A stretch of 64,000 nucleotides of DNA from Agrococcus sp. Marseille-P2731. GTDB taxonomy: Bacteria > Actinomycetota > Actinomycetes > Actinomycetales > Microbacteriaceae. Both the position numbers and the translations under genes were made by a program. Under the pieces are notes generated by a model. The model saw nothing but the letters and a program-made list of their open reading frames with translations, made no database searches and was not told the origin of the DNA. The stretch is taken from positions 1,116,001 through 1,180,000 of the forward strand of contig NZ_FPEG01000003.1 of assembly GCF_900117395.1 (NCBI RefSeq). Direction: 5' to 3'. Shown here piece after piece: positions 24,954 through 32,968 of the stretch; position 1 is the stretch's first letter; every line of letters starts with the position of its first letter.

Positions 24954-27868
24954 CTGCGGCCTCCGCGACCGCATCGCTGCCGCCGCGCGACCTGCCAGAG
25001 CTCGACCCGGCCTGGAGCCGCATCGTGCGCGTGCCGGGCGTCGGTCTCGACGAGGGCGCGACGCGCGAGTGGCACTGCATCGACACGGCGGATGCGCTGG
25101 CTCGCCTGGGAGGGCAGGGCGCAGGCGCGCCCGTGGCCGGCACGATCCTCGCGGTGCACGGCAACCCGACCTGGAGCTATCTCTGGCGGCGCGTCGCTGC
25201 CGAGTCGCTGCGCCGCGCCGAGTCGGGGGAGCCCGCCTGGCGCGTGATCGCGGTCGACCAGCTCGAGATGGGCTTCTCGGAGCGCACGGGCGCGCACCGC
25301 CCGCTCGCGCAGCGCGTGCAGGATCTCGGGGCGCTGACGGATGCGCTGGCGCTCTCGGGCCCGGTCGTCACGCTCGGGCACGACTGGGGCGGCGTCGTCT
25401 CGCTCGGCTGGGCGGTCGACCATGCCGAGCAGCTCGCCGGCATCGCGCTGCTGAACACCGCGGTGCACCACCCGGAGGGCGTGCCGATCCCCGCCCCGCT
25501 CCGGCTCGCGGGCGCGCGCGGCGTGCTCGCAGCCTCGACGGTGCAGACGACCGCGTTCCTCGACACGACGCTCGCGCTCGCCTCGCCGTCGCTCGGGCCT
25601 GCGGTGCGCGCCGCCTATCGAGCGCCCTACGGCTCGGCCGCGCGTCGGGCGGGCATCGGCGCGTTCGTCGCCGACATCCCCGTGGATGCGCGGCACGAGA
25701 GCTTCGCGGAGCTCACCCGCATCAGCGAGGGCGTCGCGGCGCTCGGTCGCTCCGAGCGGCCGGTGCCGGCGCTCATGCTGTGGGGCCCGGGCGACCCGGT
25801 CTTCGGCGACCGCTACCTCGACGACCTCATCGACCGGCTACCGCACGCCGCCGTGCACCGCTTCGAGGGCGCGAGCCACCTCGTCGCCGAGGACCGCCCC
25901 TACGCCCCCGCGCTGCTCGACTGGCTCGCCCCGCCGCTCGCGGCACCAGCCCCGGCGGCTACCCCGCCGGTCGAGGAGCGCGCCGGCTCCGCCGGCACGC
26001 GTCACGAGACCACAGCCCCGGCGGAAGATGGTTTCGAGACGCGTGCGCCTGGGGCGCACGCTCCTCGACCAGCGGGAGAGGCGAACCCCTTCACCCCGCT
26101 CTGGCACCACCTCGATGCCCGCGCCGCCGACTCCGACGTCGCCGTCATCGACATGGCTCGCGACCGCAGCGTCTCGTGGCGCCAGCTCGCCACGCAGAGC
26201 GAGCGCATCGCCGCCGGCTTGCACGGCATGGGCGTGCGCCGCGGCGATCGCGTCTCGCTGCTCATGCAGCCGGGCCCGACGCTCACCGCCGTGCTCTACG
26301 CATGCCTCCGCATCGGCGCGATCGTCGTCGTCGCCGACGCGGGCCTCGGCATCAAGGGCCTCACGCGCGCTGTGCGCGGATCCTGGCCCGACCTCATCAT
26401 CGGCGAGCGCCTCGGCCTCACCGCCGCACGCGCCCTCGGCTGGCCCGGCATGCGCATCTCCGCCGAGCGCCTGCCGCGCGTCGCCGCCGCCGCGCTCGGC
26501 GTCGCGACCAGCCTCAGCGAGCTCGCCGCCTCCGCCGGCCCGGCGGCCGCCAAGCGAGGCCCAGCGCTCCCCGACGAGCCCGGCCCGGATGACACGGCCG
26601 CGATCCTCTTCACCTCCGGCTCCACCGGCCCCGCGAAGGGCGTCGTCTACACGCACGGGCAGCTCAGCGCACTGCGCGACGTGCTCGGCGAGCACCTCGG
26701 CATCGCCGCCGACACCGGCCTCGTGACCGGCTTCGCGCCCTTCGCCCTGCTCGGCCCGGCGCTCGGCACCCGCTCGGTGACGCCCGACATGGATGTCTCG
26801 TCGCCCCGCACGCTGACGGCCACCGCCGTCGCGGCTGCGGTGCGCGCATCCGCCGCAGGCATCGTCTTCCTGTCGCCCGCGGCGATCCTCAACGTCGTCG
26901 CGACCGCAGACGCGCTCAGCGCCGACGACCGCGCAGCGCTCGCGGGGGTGCGCACCTTCCTCTCGACCGGCGCCCCGATCAGCGAGGCGATGCTCACCGC
27001 GGTCGCCGAGCTGATGCCGAACGCGACCCCGCACACCCCCTACGGCATGACCGAGTGCCTGCTGGTCGCCGACATCACGCTCGACGGCGTGCGTGCGGCG
27101 GCCGCGGCATCCGACGGCGGCGTCTGCGTCGGCACGCCGATCGGCAGCAACCGCGTCCTGGTCAGCGCGCTCGACGCCGACGGACGCGCCACGGGCGAGC
27201 CGAGCGCCACCCCCGGCGTGCTCGGAGAGATCATCATCTCGGCGCCGCACCTGAAGGCGCACTACGACCGCCTGCACCTCACCGACCGCGAGGCGACCCG
27301 CGACACCGAGTCGCTGGACAGCCCGCTGGTCGAGGAGCGCGCGGCGCAGCCGCTCGCGAGCCCGCCGGTCGAGGAGCGCGCGGCGCGGCCGCTCGCGAGC
27401 CCGCTGGTCGAGGAGCGCGCGGCGCAGCCGCTCGCGTCACGAGACCAAGCCCCCCGCTGGCATCGCACCGGCGACCTCGGCCACCTCGACGCCGAGGGCC
27501 GCGTCTGGATCGAGGGCCGCATCCAGCACGTCATCGTCACCGCCGATGGCCCGATCGCGCCGGTCGAGCCCGAGCAGCAGGTCGAGCTGACGGATGCGGT
27601 GCGTCGCGCCGCCGTCGTCGGCGTCGGTCCGCACGGGCTGCGGCAGGCGGTCGCGGTCGTCGAGACCACGCCGCAGGCGCCCCGCCCCGCGCTCGCCGAC
27701 CCCGAGCTCACCGCAGCCGTGCGCGCGAGCACGACCCTGCCGCTCGCGGCCGTGCTCGTCGTGCCGCAGCTGCCGACCGACGTGCGCCACAACTCCAAGA
27801 TCGACCGCTCGCGCCTCTCGGCCTGGGCCGAGCGCAGCCTCGCCGGCAGCAGGATGACCGCGCCGTGA
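24950..27868 (+). CDS. oleBC: OleBC fusion: beta-lactone decarboxylase plus beta-lactone synthetase
   Basis: A 972-residue fusion. Residues of about 20-335 are OleB, a haloalkane-dehalogenase-like hydrolase with nucleophile Asp145 in GHDWGGVVSLGW and His in EGASHLVAEDRP; OleB decarboxylates the beta-lactone to the olefin. Residues of about 378-972 are OleC, an acyl-adenylate-fold beta-lactone synthetase with ILFTSGSTGPAKGVVYTHGQ near 552-571, TPYGMTECL and WHRTGDLGHLDAEGRVWIEG. OleBC fusions are known from actinobacteria. Unusually, the interdomain linker (340-374) and a 13-residue triple repeat (791-832) just before the TGD motif are encoded by palindromic family A repeats. Confidence 0.93.
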   Translation: MTAASATASLPPRDLPELDPAWSRIVRVPGVGLDEGATREWHCIDTADALARLGGQGAGAPVAGTILAVHGNPTWSYLWRRVAAESLRRAESGEPAWRVIAVDQLEMGFSERTGAHRPLAQRVQDLGALTDALALSGPVVTLGHDWGGVVSLGWAVDHAEQLAGIALLNTAVHHPEGVPIPAPLRLAGARGVLAASTVQTTAFLDTTLALASPSLGPAVRAAYRAPYGSAARRAGIGAFVADIPVDARHESFAELTRISEGVAALGRSERPVPALMLWGPGDPVFGDRYLDDLIDRLPHAAVHRFEGASHLVAEDRPYAPALLDWLAPPLAAPAPAATPPVEERAGSAGTRHETTAPAEDGFETRAPGAHAPRPAGEANPFTPLWHHLDARAADSDVAVIDMARDRSVSWRQLATQSERIAAGLHGMGVRRGDRVSLLMQPGPTLTAVLYACLRIGAIVVVADAGLGIKGLTRAVRGSWPDLIIGERLGLTAARALGWPGMRISAERLPRVAAAALGVATSLSELAASAGPAAAKRGPALPDEPGPDDTAAILFTSGSTGPAKGVVYTHGQLSALRDVLGEHLGIAADTGLVTGFAPFALLGPALGTRSVTPDMDVSSPRTLTATAVAAAVRASAAGIVFLSPAAILNVVATADALSADDRAALAGVRTFLSTGAPISEAMLTAVAELMPNATPHTPYGMTECLLVADITLDGVRAAAAASDGGVCVGTPIGSNRVLVSALDADGRATGEPSATPGVLGEIIISAPHLKAHYDRLHLTDREATRDTESLDSPLVEERAAQPLASPPVEERAARPLASPLVEERAAQPLASRDQAPRWHRTGDLGHLDAEGRVWIEGRIQHVIVTADGPIAPVEPEQQVELTDAVRRAAVVGVGPHGLRQAVAVVETTPQAPRPALADPELTAAVRASTTLPLAAVLVVPQLPTDVRHNSKIDRSRLSAWAERSLAGSRMTAP
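25969..26011 (+). repeat. Palindromic repeat, family A, inside oleBC (linker, forward copy)
   Basis: A 43-base unit with head GGTCGAGGAGCG, an internal GCCGGC-TCC-GCCGGC hairpin and tail CACGCGTCACGAGACC. It is read in frame as PVEERAGSAGTRHET, exactly between the OleB and OleC domains, and pairs with the reversed copy at 26030-26070. Confidence 0.88.
26030..26070 (-). repeat. Palindromic repeat, family A, inside oleBC (linker, reverse copy)
   Basis: A 41-base unit on the opposite strand to its partner: on the plus strand it begins GGTTTCGAGACGCGTG and ends CGCTCCTCGACC around TGCGCC-TGG-GGCGCA. It encodes the linker residues GFETRAPGAHAPRP. With the forward copy it forms a long inverted repeat of about 100 bases inside the gene. 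Confidence 0.86.
27322..27446 (+). repeat. Three tandem family A units inside the OleC domain
   Basis: Two perfect-length 39-base units (27322-27360 and 27361-27399) and a third unit running on to a complete family A tail at 27446. Each begins CCCGCTGGTCGAGGAGCG or a one-base variant. Because 39 is a multiple of three, the protein carries SPLVEERAAQPLA, SPPVEERAARPLA, SPLVEERAAQPLA, then SRDQ, with the frame intact. Confidence 0.92.
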
Positions 27869-27881
27869 TGCTGGCAGCAGC

Positions 27882-28853
27882 GTGATCGTCGTCGTCACCG
27901 GCGCATCCGGATTCCTCGGCCGCGCCGTCGCCGCCGAGCTCGTCGCGGCCGGTCACGAGGTGCGCACGCTGCAGCGCCGCCCCTCGACCGTGCCCGGCGT
28001 GACGGATGCGCTCGGCTCGATCACCGACGCCGGGCACGTCGCGCGCACCCTCCGGGGCGCTGAGGGCGTCGTCCACCTGGCTGCGAAGGTCTCGCTCGCG
28101 GGCGACCCGGGGGAGTTCCGCACGGTCAACGTCGAGGGCACGCGCACGATGCTCGACGCCGCCGAGCGCACGGGGGTGACGCGCTTCGTGCAGGTGTCGT
28201 CGCCGTCTGTCGCGCACCTCGGCGCCTCGCTCGCGGGCGTCGGCGCCGACCCGGCGTCGCCCGAGCACGCTCGCGGCGACTACGCCCGCACGAAGGCCGA
28301 GGCCGAGCTGCTCGCGCTGGACCGTGACTCGGCGGCGATGGCCGTCGTCGCCGTGCGCCCGCACATCGTGTGGGGGCCGGGCGACACGCAGCTGATCGAG
28401 CGCATCGTCGAGCGCGCCCGCCGCGGCCGCGTGCCGCTGCTGAGCGGCGGCACGGCGCTCATCGACACGACCTACGTCGACAACGCCGCGACCGGCATCG
28501 CCGCCGCGCTGCACCGCGCCGAGCACGCGCAGGGCAACGCCTACGTCATCACGAACGGCGAGCCGCGACCCGTGGCTGACCTGCTGGCCGGCATCTGCCT
28601 CGCGGCCGGCGTGCGCCCGCCGCACCGCAGCGTGCCGGCCCCGCTCGGCCGTGCTGCCGGCTCGCTCATCGAGCGCGCGTGGGCGCTGCGCCCGGGCGCC
28701 GACGAGCCACCGATGACCCGGTTCCTCGCGGAGCAGCTGTCGACCGCGCACTGGTTCGACCAGCGCACCACCCGCCGCGACCTCGGCTGGCAGCCGACCG
28801 TCTCGCTCGACGAGGGCCTGGCCCGCCTGGCCGCGCACTACGCCGACCGCTGA
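27882..28853 (+). CDS. oleD: OleD, NADPH-dependent 2-alkyl-3-ketoacid reductase (extended SDR)
   Basis: A 323-residue extended SDR/epimerase-like protein. The N-terminus VVVTGASGFLGRAVAAELVAAGHEV is the cofactor loop, VVHLAAKVSLAGDPGEFRTVNVEGTRTMLDAA follows, and the active site has SSPSVAHLG with a catalytic Tyr/Lys pair in GDYARTKAEAE. OleD reduces the OleA product to a 2-alkyl-3-hydroxyacid, which OleC closes into a beta-lactone. It begins 13 bases after oleBC, completing the olefin gene set oleA-oleBC-oleD. A strong hairpin follows the stop. Confidence 0.92.
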   Translation: MIVVVTGASGFLGRAVAAELVAAGHEVRTLQRRPSTVPGVTDALGSITDAGHVARTLRGAEGVVHLAAKVSLAGDPGEFRTVNVEGTRTMLDAAERTGVTRFVQVSSPSVAHLGASLAGVGADPASPEHARGDYARTKAEAELLALDRDSAAMAVVAVRPHIVWGPGDTQLIERIVERARRGRVPLLSGGTALIDTTYVDNAATGIAAALHRAEHAQGNAYVITNGEPRPVADLLAGICLAAGVRPPHRSVPAPLGRAAGSLIERAWALRPGADEPPMTRFLAEQLSTAHWFDQRTTRRDLGWQPTVSLDEGLARLAAHYADR

Positions 28854-28866
28854 CCCGAGACGAGGC

Positions 28867-28886
28867 CGCCGCGCCTCGCGGCGGTG
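28867..28886 (+). terminator. Hairpin after oleD
   Basis: Perfect stem CCGCCGCG / CGCGGCGG with a short loop begins about 14 bases after the oleD stop. There is no U-run, as is common for high-GC actinobacteria. The remainder of the gap to 29095 holds three loosely similar motifs (GGAATTCTCCC, GGGATTATCC, GGAATCCTCC) of unknown meaning. Confidence 0.5.
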
Positions 28887-29095
28887 CCCGGAATTCTCCC
28901 GCCGCTGCGCGCCTCCGTCGGGATTATCCACGCGGCGGCCCGCAGAGAGCGGAATCCTCCGGGCGCACCTCGCGCAACGTTGAGCAAACGGTAGGCGCGC
29001 CCGGCTCCGCACAGGACTACCGTGACTGCCAGCAGGCATCGCTGGTGCCGGCTCATCGGCACCCCGGTGCCCCATGCTCGGTCGAGGAGGACCAC

Positions 29096-29515
29096 ATGGA
29101 TGCGATGCTCACGACCGCAGTCGCGGCAGCCGAGGAGTCGAGCGCGACGGGGTGGCAGCTCGGCGGAGCGTTCGCCTTCGGCGCCGTCATCGGCTGGTTC
29201 ATCTACTTCCTGAACCGCTATCGCAAGGAGGTCGTGCTCGGCGACCTCACCACGGTGGTCAGCGCGGTCGGGGGCGCGGCCGTGCTGGTGCTCTTCCCGG
29301 CCGGCACCGATCTCTTCGGCGCCTACGGCATCGGCCTGGCGGCAGGCTTCTTCGGCTACCTGGCCCTGCTCGTGGTGCTCGTCATGCTGAGCGACGAGTT
29401 CGACCTGAACTACCTCATCGACGGGCGCCGCAAGGACCCGCAGTCCGGTTCGGGGCTACCGGATACCGGCAGGGGGCCGATGCAGACGGAGGTCAGAGCT
29501 CCGGACGGCGCGTGA
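29096..29515 (+). CDS. Small three-helix membrane protein coupled to a CHAT protease
   Basis: A 139-residue protein I do not recognise. Three hydrophobic segments are clear: about 19-41 (LGGAFAFGAVIGWFIYFLN), about 52-73 (LTTVVSAVGGAAVLVLFPAG) and about 75-100 (GIGLAAGFFGYLALLVVLVM). A short charged N-terminus and a hydrophilic, Gly/Pro-rich C-terminal tail (YLIDGRRKDPQSGSG) flank them. GAGGA lies upstream of the ATG. Its stop overlaps the GTG of the CHAT gene (GTGA), so the two are made together. It may be a membrane anchor, effector or substrate of the protease; this is inference. Confidence 0.8.
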   Translation: MDAMLTTAVAAAEESSATGWQLGGAFAFGAVIGWFIYFLNRYRKEVVLGDLTTVVSAVGGAAVLVLFPAGTDLFGAYGIGLAAGFFGYLALLVVLVMLSDEFDLNYLIDGRRKDPQSGSGLPDTGRGPMQTEVRAPDGA

Positions 29516-32082
29516 GCCCGCCCGGAGCCGCTGAGCAGCATCGGCCGAAGCGGCAGGATCCGCTCGAGCACCTCGCGCTCGCGAGACCGGAGCTCGCAGC
29601 GCGGGCGCGGGCGGTGGCAGCGCTGCTGCAGCGGATCGAACCGCTCAGCGCGCAGCGCGATGCCGAGCGGTTCGACGAGGCGATGCTGGCCCTCGAGGCG
29701 TCAGGCGTGCTGCCCGCGCGGACAGACGACGGGGCGTCGCCGTCGGCGCAGATCGACGATGCGCTGCTCGCGCTGAGCCTGCACACGGATGCGTCGGCAG
29801 CGGCATGGGAGCTCGTGCTCTCGGCCGCCGCTGCCCTGGGCTCCACCTACGCCCCGAACCTCGACGCGATCGAGCGTGCGACGTCGGCGCTGGCGGACCG
29901 GCCGAACCTCGGCGGGGTCGGCGTCACCGGCCTGCTGTCGCGCATCGCCGCCCTCGCGACGGCGCGCGGCGGTGCCGATCTGGTGCAGCGCATGAAGCCG
30001 TCGCTGCGCACCCGGCCGGAGCCATCGCTCGCATTCCTCGAGCTCGTGTGCGCCGGGCGAGCTGCCCGCGATGCACCGGCCGGCCAGCCGCAGGGCGGCG
30101 GAAGCCCGACGGCCGGATCCGCCCCGCTGCCGCCGGGCGTGCAGCCGCCCGCGGCGGAGCGCCGTCCTCCGACGCCGCTGTCCGAGACCCTCGCCCTCTT
30201 GCTTCGCAGCCTCCGCGCGCGACGGTGGGTCGACGGCGTCGGGCTCCGCGAGCTCGCGCGCGACCTCTCGGCCCACCGGCACGATGGCCTGCCCCTCGGG
30301 CCGGCCGGCCCGTCCGAGGTCGTTCCCGAGCGCACGCGCGGCGCACTCGTGAGCTCTGGCTTCAGTGCGATGGATGCGACCGAGGCGTGGCCGACGCGAC
30401 GTGCGTTGCAGGCCGACACCACCTACCGGTTCTGGGTGGAGATCGGTGACGAGCGCCCGACGGACGCCATCGAGACCGATGGGCATCGCCTCATCTCGCT
30501 CCCGAGCGGCACGGAGCTCGACATCGCCGTGTTCGGCTTCGACGACGAGCTGCAGCCCGTCGAGGGAGCGGACCAAGGGCGGATGCGGCTGGTGGGGTCC
30601 GCGGCCGTCGCCATCGACGGGAGGACCGGCGCGGCCGGAGGGCGCCGGCTGTGGTTGTCGGTGCGCACGGGCGCAGCCTCGCGCCGCACGCAGCGGCTTC
30701 GCTGGAACGTGTACCGCGGCAATGTGCTGCTGCAGTCGCGCGTGGTCACGGCCCAGGTCCGCGCGAAGCCCTCCTCGCTGCGGCGACGGGCCCTCGCCTC
30801 GGAGGTCGACTTCTCGATCGCTCGCGACCTGACGGCGACGGAGGTGGCGACGCTCGAGCCCATCGCGCTCAGCGTCATGATCAACGACAACGGCCACGGC
30901 ACCCACGGGTTCCGCTTCTTCGGCGGCACCGACTTCAAGCAGGAGGCCAGCATCGGCGGCGCGGCGCTCGAGCAGCTGCTCGAGCAGACGCGCGGGATGC
31001 TGCGGAGGGTGACGTGGGGAGACCGAGCAGAGCCGAGCCTCGAGGAGTTCGAGACGCTCCACGACCGCTACGCCACGCCGGACCCCGCGCGATTGGCGGA
31101 GGATCTGATCGCGCTCGCCCGCACCGGCTTCCGAGTGTGGGACGCGCTCGTCGACGGGCTCTCCGGCGGGCAGGCGGACGCGCTGCAGGTGCTGATGCAG
31201 GCACCCGGCCGGCTGCAGATCGCCAACCGCCAGTCGGCCGAGCTGCTGGTGCCGGCGGCGTGCATCTACGACCACCCGCTGACGGTCTCCCTCGCCGACG
31301 TGAGGATCTGCCCTGCCTTCGCCTCGGCGACCGGCCCGCTGCCCGCCACCGAGTGCTTCCAGGGGCGCTGCCCGAGCTACGCCTCGCGCGACATCGTGTG
31401 CCCCAGCGGCTTCTGGGGCTTCCGCCACGAGATCGGCTACTCGGCCGATCTGCCGTTCGCCGCGACCGAGGGTGCCGACACCCTCTCGCTCACCGCCGGC
31501 CCCGGTGGGCCTGCAGCGTTCGTCGTCGGCGCATCCACCGACCCCGACCTGACGCGGCGCGACGCGCACCTCACCCAGGTGCGCCAGCTCGCCGGCGGGT
31601 GGCAGCGCGCCGATTCCGCCTCCGGCCTGCTCGACCTCTTCGGCAGCTCGAGGCCCAGCGTCGTCTACCTCTACGGCCATGGCGGCGGCGAGGACGCGAG
31701 CCCCTTCTTCGTCGTCGGGGACGACGCCGACGGGCCGATCCGCCGCGCCGACCTGCGGGGCGCCGTCGACTGGCGTGACGCGCATCCGCTCGTCTTCCTG
31801 AACGGGTGCCGCTCGAGCCCGCTCCGGCCCGGCGCCGCGTTCTCCTACGCGAGCGGCTTCCTGCACACGGCGCACGCCGCAGGCGTCATCGGCACCGAGA
31901 TCTCGGTCTTCGAGAGCCTCGCGACCGCGTTCGCCGAGGAGTGCCTGCGCCGCTTCGTCGCGAACCGCGAGTCGCTCGGCGCCGCCGTGCGATCGACGAG
32001 GGTGCAGCTGCTCGAGCAGGGCACGCCCCTGGGCCTCGCCTACCTCGCCTTCGGCCCGCTCGACCTGCAGCTCGCCGCCTGA
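29512..32082 (+). CDS. CHAT-domain (caspase-like) protease
   Basis: An 856-residue protein. Residues of about 1-290 are helical with a Pro/Gly-rich spacer (about 185-230). About 290-420 is a beta-rich region (TYRFWVEIGDE, LDIAVFGFDDELQ, RLRWNVYRGNVLLQSRVV). The rest contains a Cys-containing block (ECFQGRCPSYASRDIVCPSG, then FWGFRHEIGYS) and a C-terminal CHAT peptidase fold. The catalytic pair fits His723 in VVYLYGHGGGED and Cys766 in LVFLNGCRSS. CHAT enzymes are clan CD cysteine proteases; bacterial ones act in defence or regulated cell death. No signal peptide. It is translationally coupled to the preceding membrane protein. Confidence 0.88.
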   Translation: MSPPGAAEQHRPKRQDPLEHLALARPELAARARAVAALLQRIEPLSAQRDAERFDEAMLALEASGVLPARTDDGASPSAQIDDALLALSLHTDASAAAWELVLSAAAALGSTYAPNLDAIERATSALADRPNLGGVGVTGLLSRIAALATARGGADLVQRMKPSLRTRPEPSLAFLELVCAGRAARDAPAGQPQGGGSPTAGSAPLPPGVQPPAAERRPPTPLSETLALLLRSLRARRWVDGVGLRELARDLSAHRHDGLPLGPAGPSEVVPERTRGALVSSGFSAMDATEAWPTRRALQADTTYRFWVEIGDERPTDAIETDGHRLISLPSGTELDIAVFGFDDELQPVEGADQGRMRLVGSAAVAIDGRTGAAGGRRLWLSVRTGAASRRTQRLRWNVYRGNVLLQSRVVTAQVRAKPSSLRRRALASEVDFSIARDLTATEVATLEPIALSVMINDNGHGTHGFRFFGGTDFKQEASIGGAALEQLLEQTRGMLRRVTWGDRAEPSLEEFETLHDRYATPDPARLAEDLIALARTGFRVWDALVDGLSGGQADALQVLMQAPGRLQIANRQSAELLVPAACIYDHPLTVSLADVRICPAFASATGPLPATECFQGRCPSYASRDIVCPSGFWGFRHEIGYSADLPFAATEGADTLSLTAGPGGPAAFVVGASTDPDLTRRDAHLTQVRQLAGGWQRADSASGLLDLFGSSRPSVVYLYGHGGGEDASPFFVVGDDADGPIRRADLRGAVDWRDAHPLVFLNGCRSSPLRPGAAFSYASGFLHTAHAAGVIGTEISVFESLATAFAEECLRRFVANRESLGAAVRSTRVQLLEQGTPLGLAYLAFGPLDLQLAA

Positions 32083-32119
32083 CGCCGACCTGCCGCCCTG
32101 TGCACGTCGCGCCGGCAGC

Positions 32120-32941
32120 TCAGCGCGGCAGCCGCGCGATGAAGTCCAGCAGTCCTGCGTTCACGGCCTTCGGCTGCTCGAGGTTCGTCGCGTGCCCCGC
32201 CCGCTGCACGGTCGCCGACGTGCCCTGCGGCGCGAGGGCGGCCGACGCGGCGGCGTGCTCCGAGGGCCAATACTCGCTCTCAGCGCCGGCGACGAACAGC
32301 ACCGGCTTCGAGAAGCCGGCGATCACCGGCCGCCAGTCGGCCTTCGCGTGGTCGTTCAGCACGCCCAGGTCTCCCGGGCCCAGCTCGCGCGACACGCCCT
32401 GCATCGCCCGCAGCATCCGCAGCACCCGCGCGGGCCGCCGCCACATCGGCGTGCCGACGCCGGTCGAGGGGATCGTCTCGGCGAAGAACGTGTCGCGGTT
32501 GGCGTCGCTGTAGCCGTAGAAGCCGTGCTCCCAGCCCTCGCCGTTCAGCATCCGAGGCGTCTGGTCGACCGACACGATCGCCCGCACGCGCTCCTCGCCG
32601 AACTGCTGCACGAACGCCCAGACCGTCGAAGCGCCCATCGAGCCGCCGACGAGCACGACGTCGCGCAGGTGCAGGTGGCGCAGCACCGCGTCGAGGTCGG
32701 ATGCGCGGGTCGCCATCGTCGTGCCCGTCGGCGATGGGTCGGAGGCGCCGTGCCCTCGCAGGTCGACGACCGTCACGCGGTGGCCGGCGGCCAGCAGGGC
32801 CGGTACCTGGTAGCGCCACGAGGTGCCGGGCGCTCGGAAGCCGGCGAGCAGCACCACGTCGGCGTTCCGCGGCACGTTGTCGTGCGGCCCGTGCTGCTCG
32901 TACTGCAGCTGCGTGCCGTCGTCAGCGGTGATGGTGGGCAT
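32120..32941 (-). CDS. Alpha/beta hydrolase
   Basis: A 273-residue alpha/beta hydrolase of the proline iminopeptidase/haloperoxidase-like group. VVLLAGFRAPGTSWRYQ supplies the oxyanion loop, VVDLRGHGASD follows, the nucleophile elbow is VGGSMGAS with Ser, and the His lies in RAGHATNLEQPKAVN. The cap segment (RRPARVLRMLRAMQG) is Arg-rich. The substrate is unknown. It is convergent with the CHAT gene (37-base gap) and lies 27 bases downstream of the GlcD-like gene on the same strand, so they may be co-transcribed. Confidence 0.87.
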   Translation of the reverse strand: MPTITADDGTQLQYEQHGPHDNVPRNADVVLLAGFRAPGTSWRYQVPALLAAGHRVTVVDLRGHGASDPSPTGTTMATRASDLDAVLRHLHLRDVVLVGGSMGASTVWAFVQQFGEERVRAIVSVDQTPRMLNGEGWEHGFYGYSDANRDTFFAETIPSTGVGTPMWRRPARVLRMLRAMQGVSRELGPGDLGVLNDHAKADWRPVIAGFSKPVLFVAGAESEYWPSEHAAASAALAPQGTSATVQRAGHATNLEQPKAVNAGLLDFIARLPR

Positions 32942-32968
32942 GGTGCCTCCTCGATCAGTGGCGCCCGG

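Noticed and set aside
27322..27446. Possible CRISPR array
   Set aside because: The 39-base units are contiguous with no spacers, are coding in frame and match dispersed palindromic repeats.
28854..29095. Riboswitch upstream of the membrane protein/CHAT pair
   Set aside because: Several short hairpins are present, but no conserved core of a known riboswitch class could be recognised.
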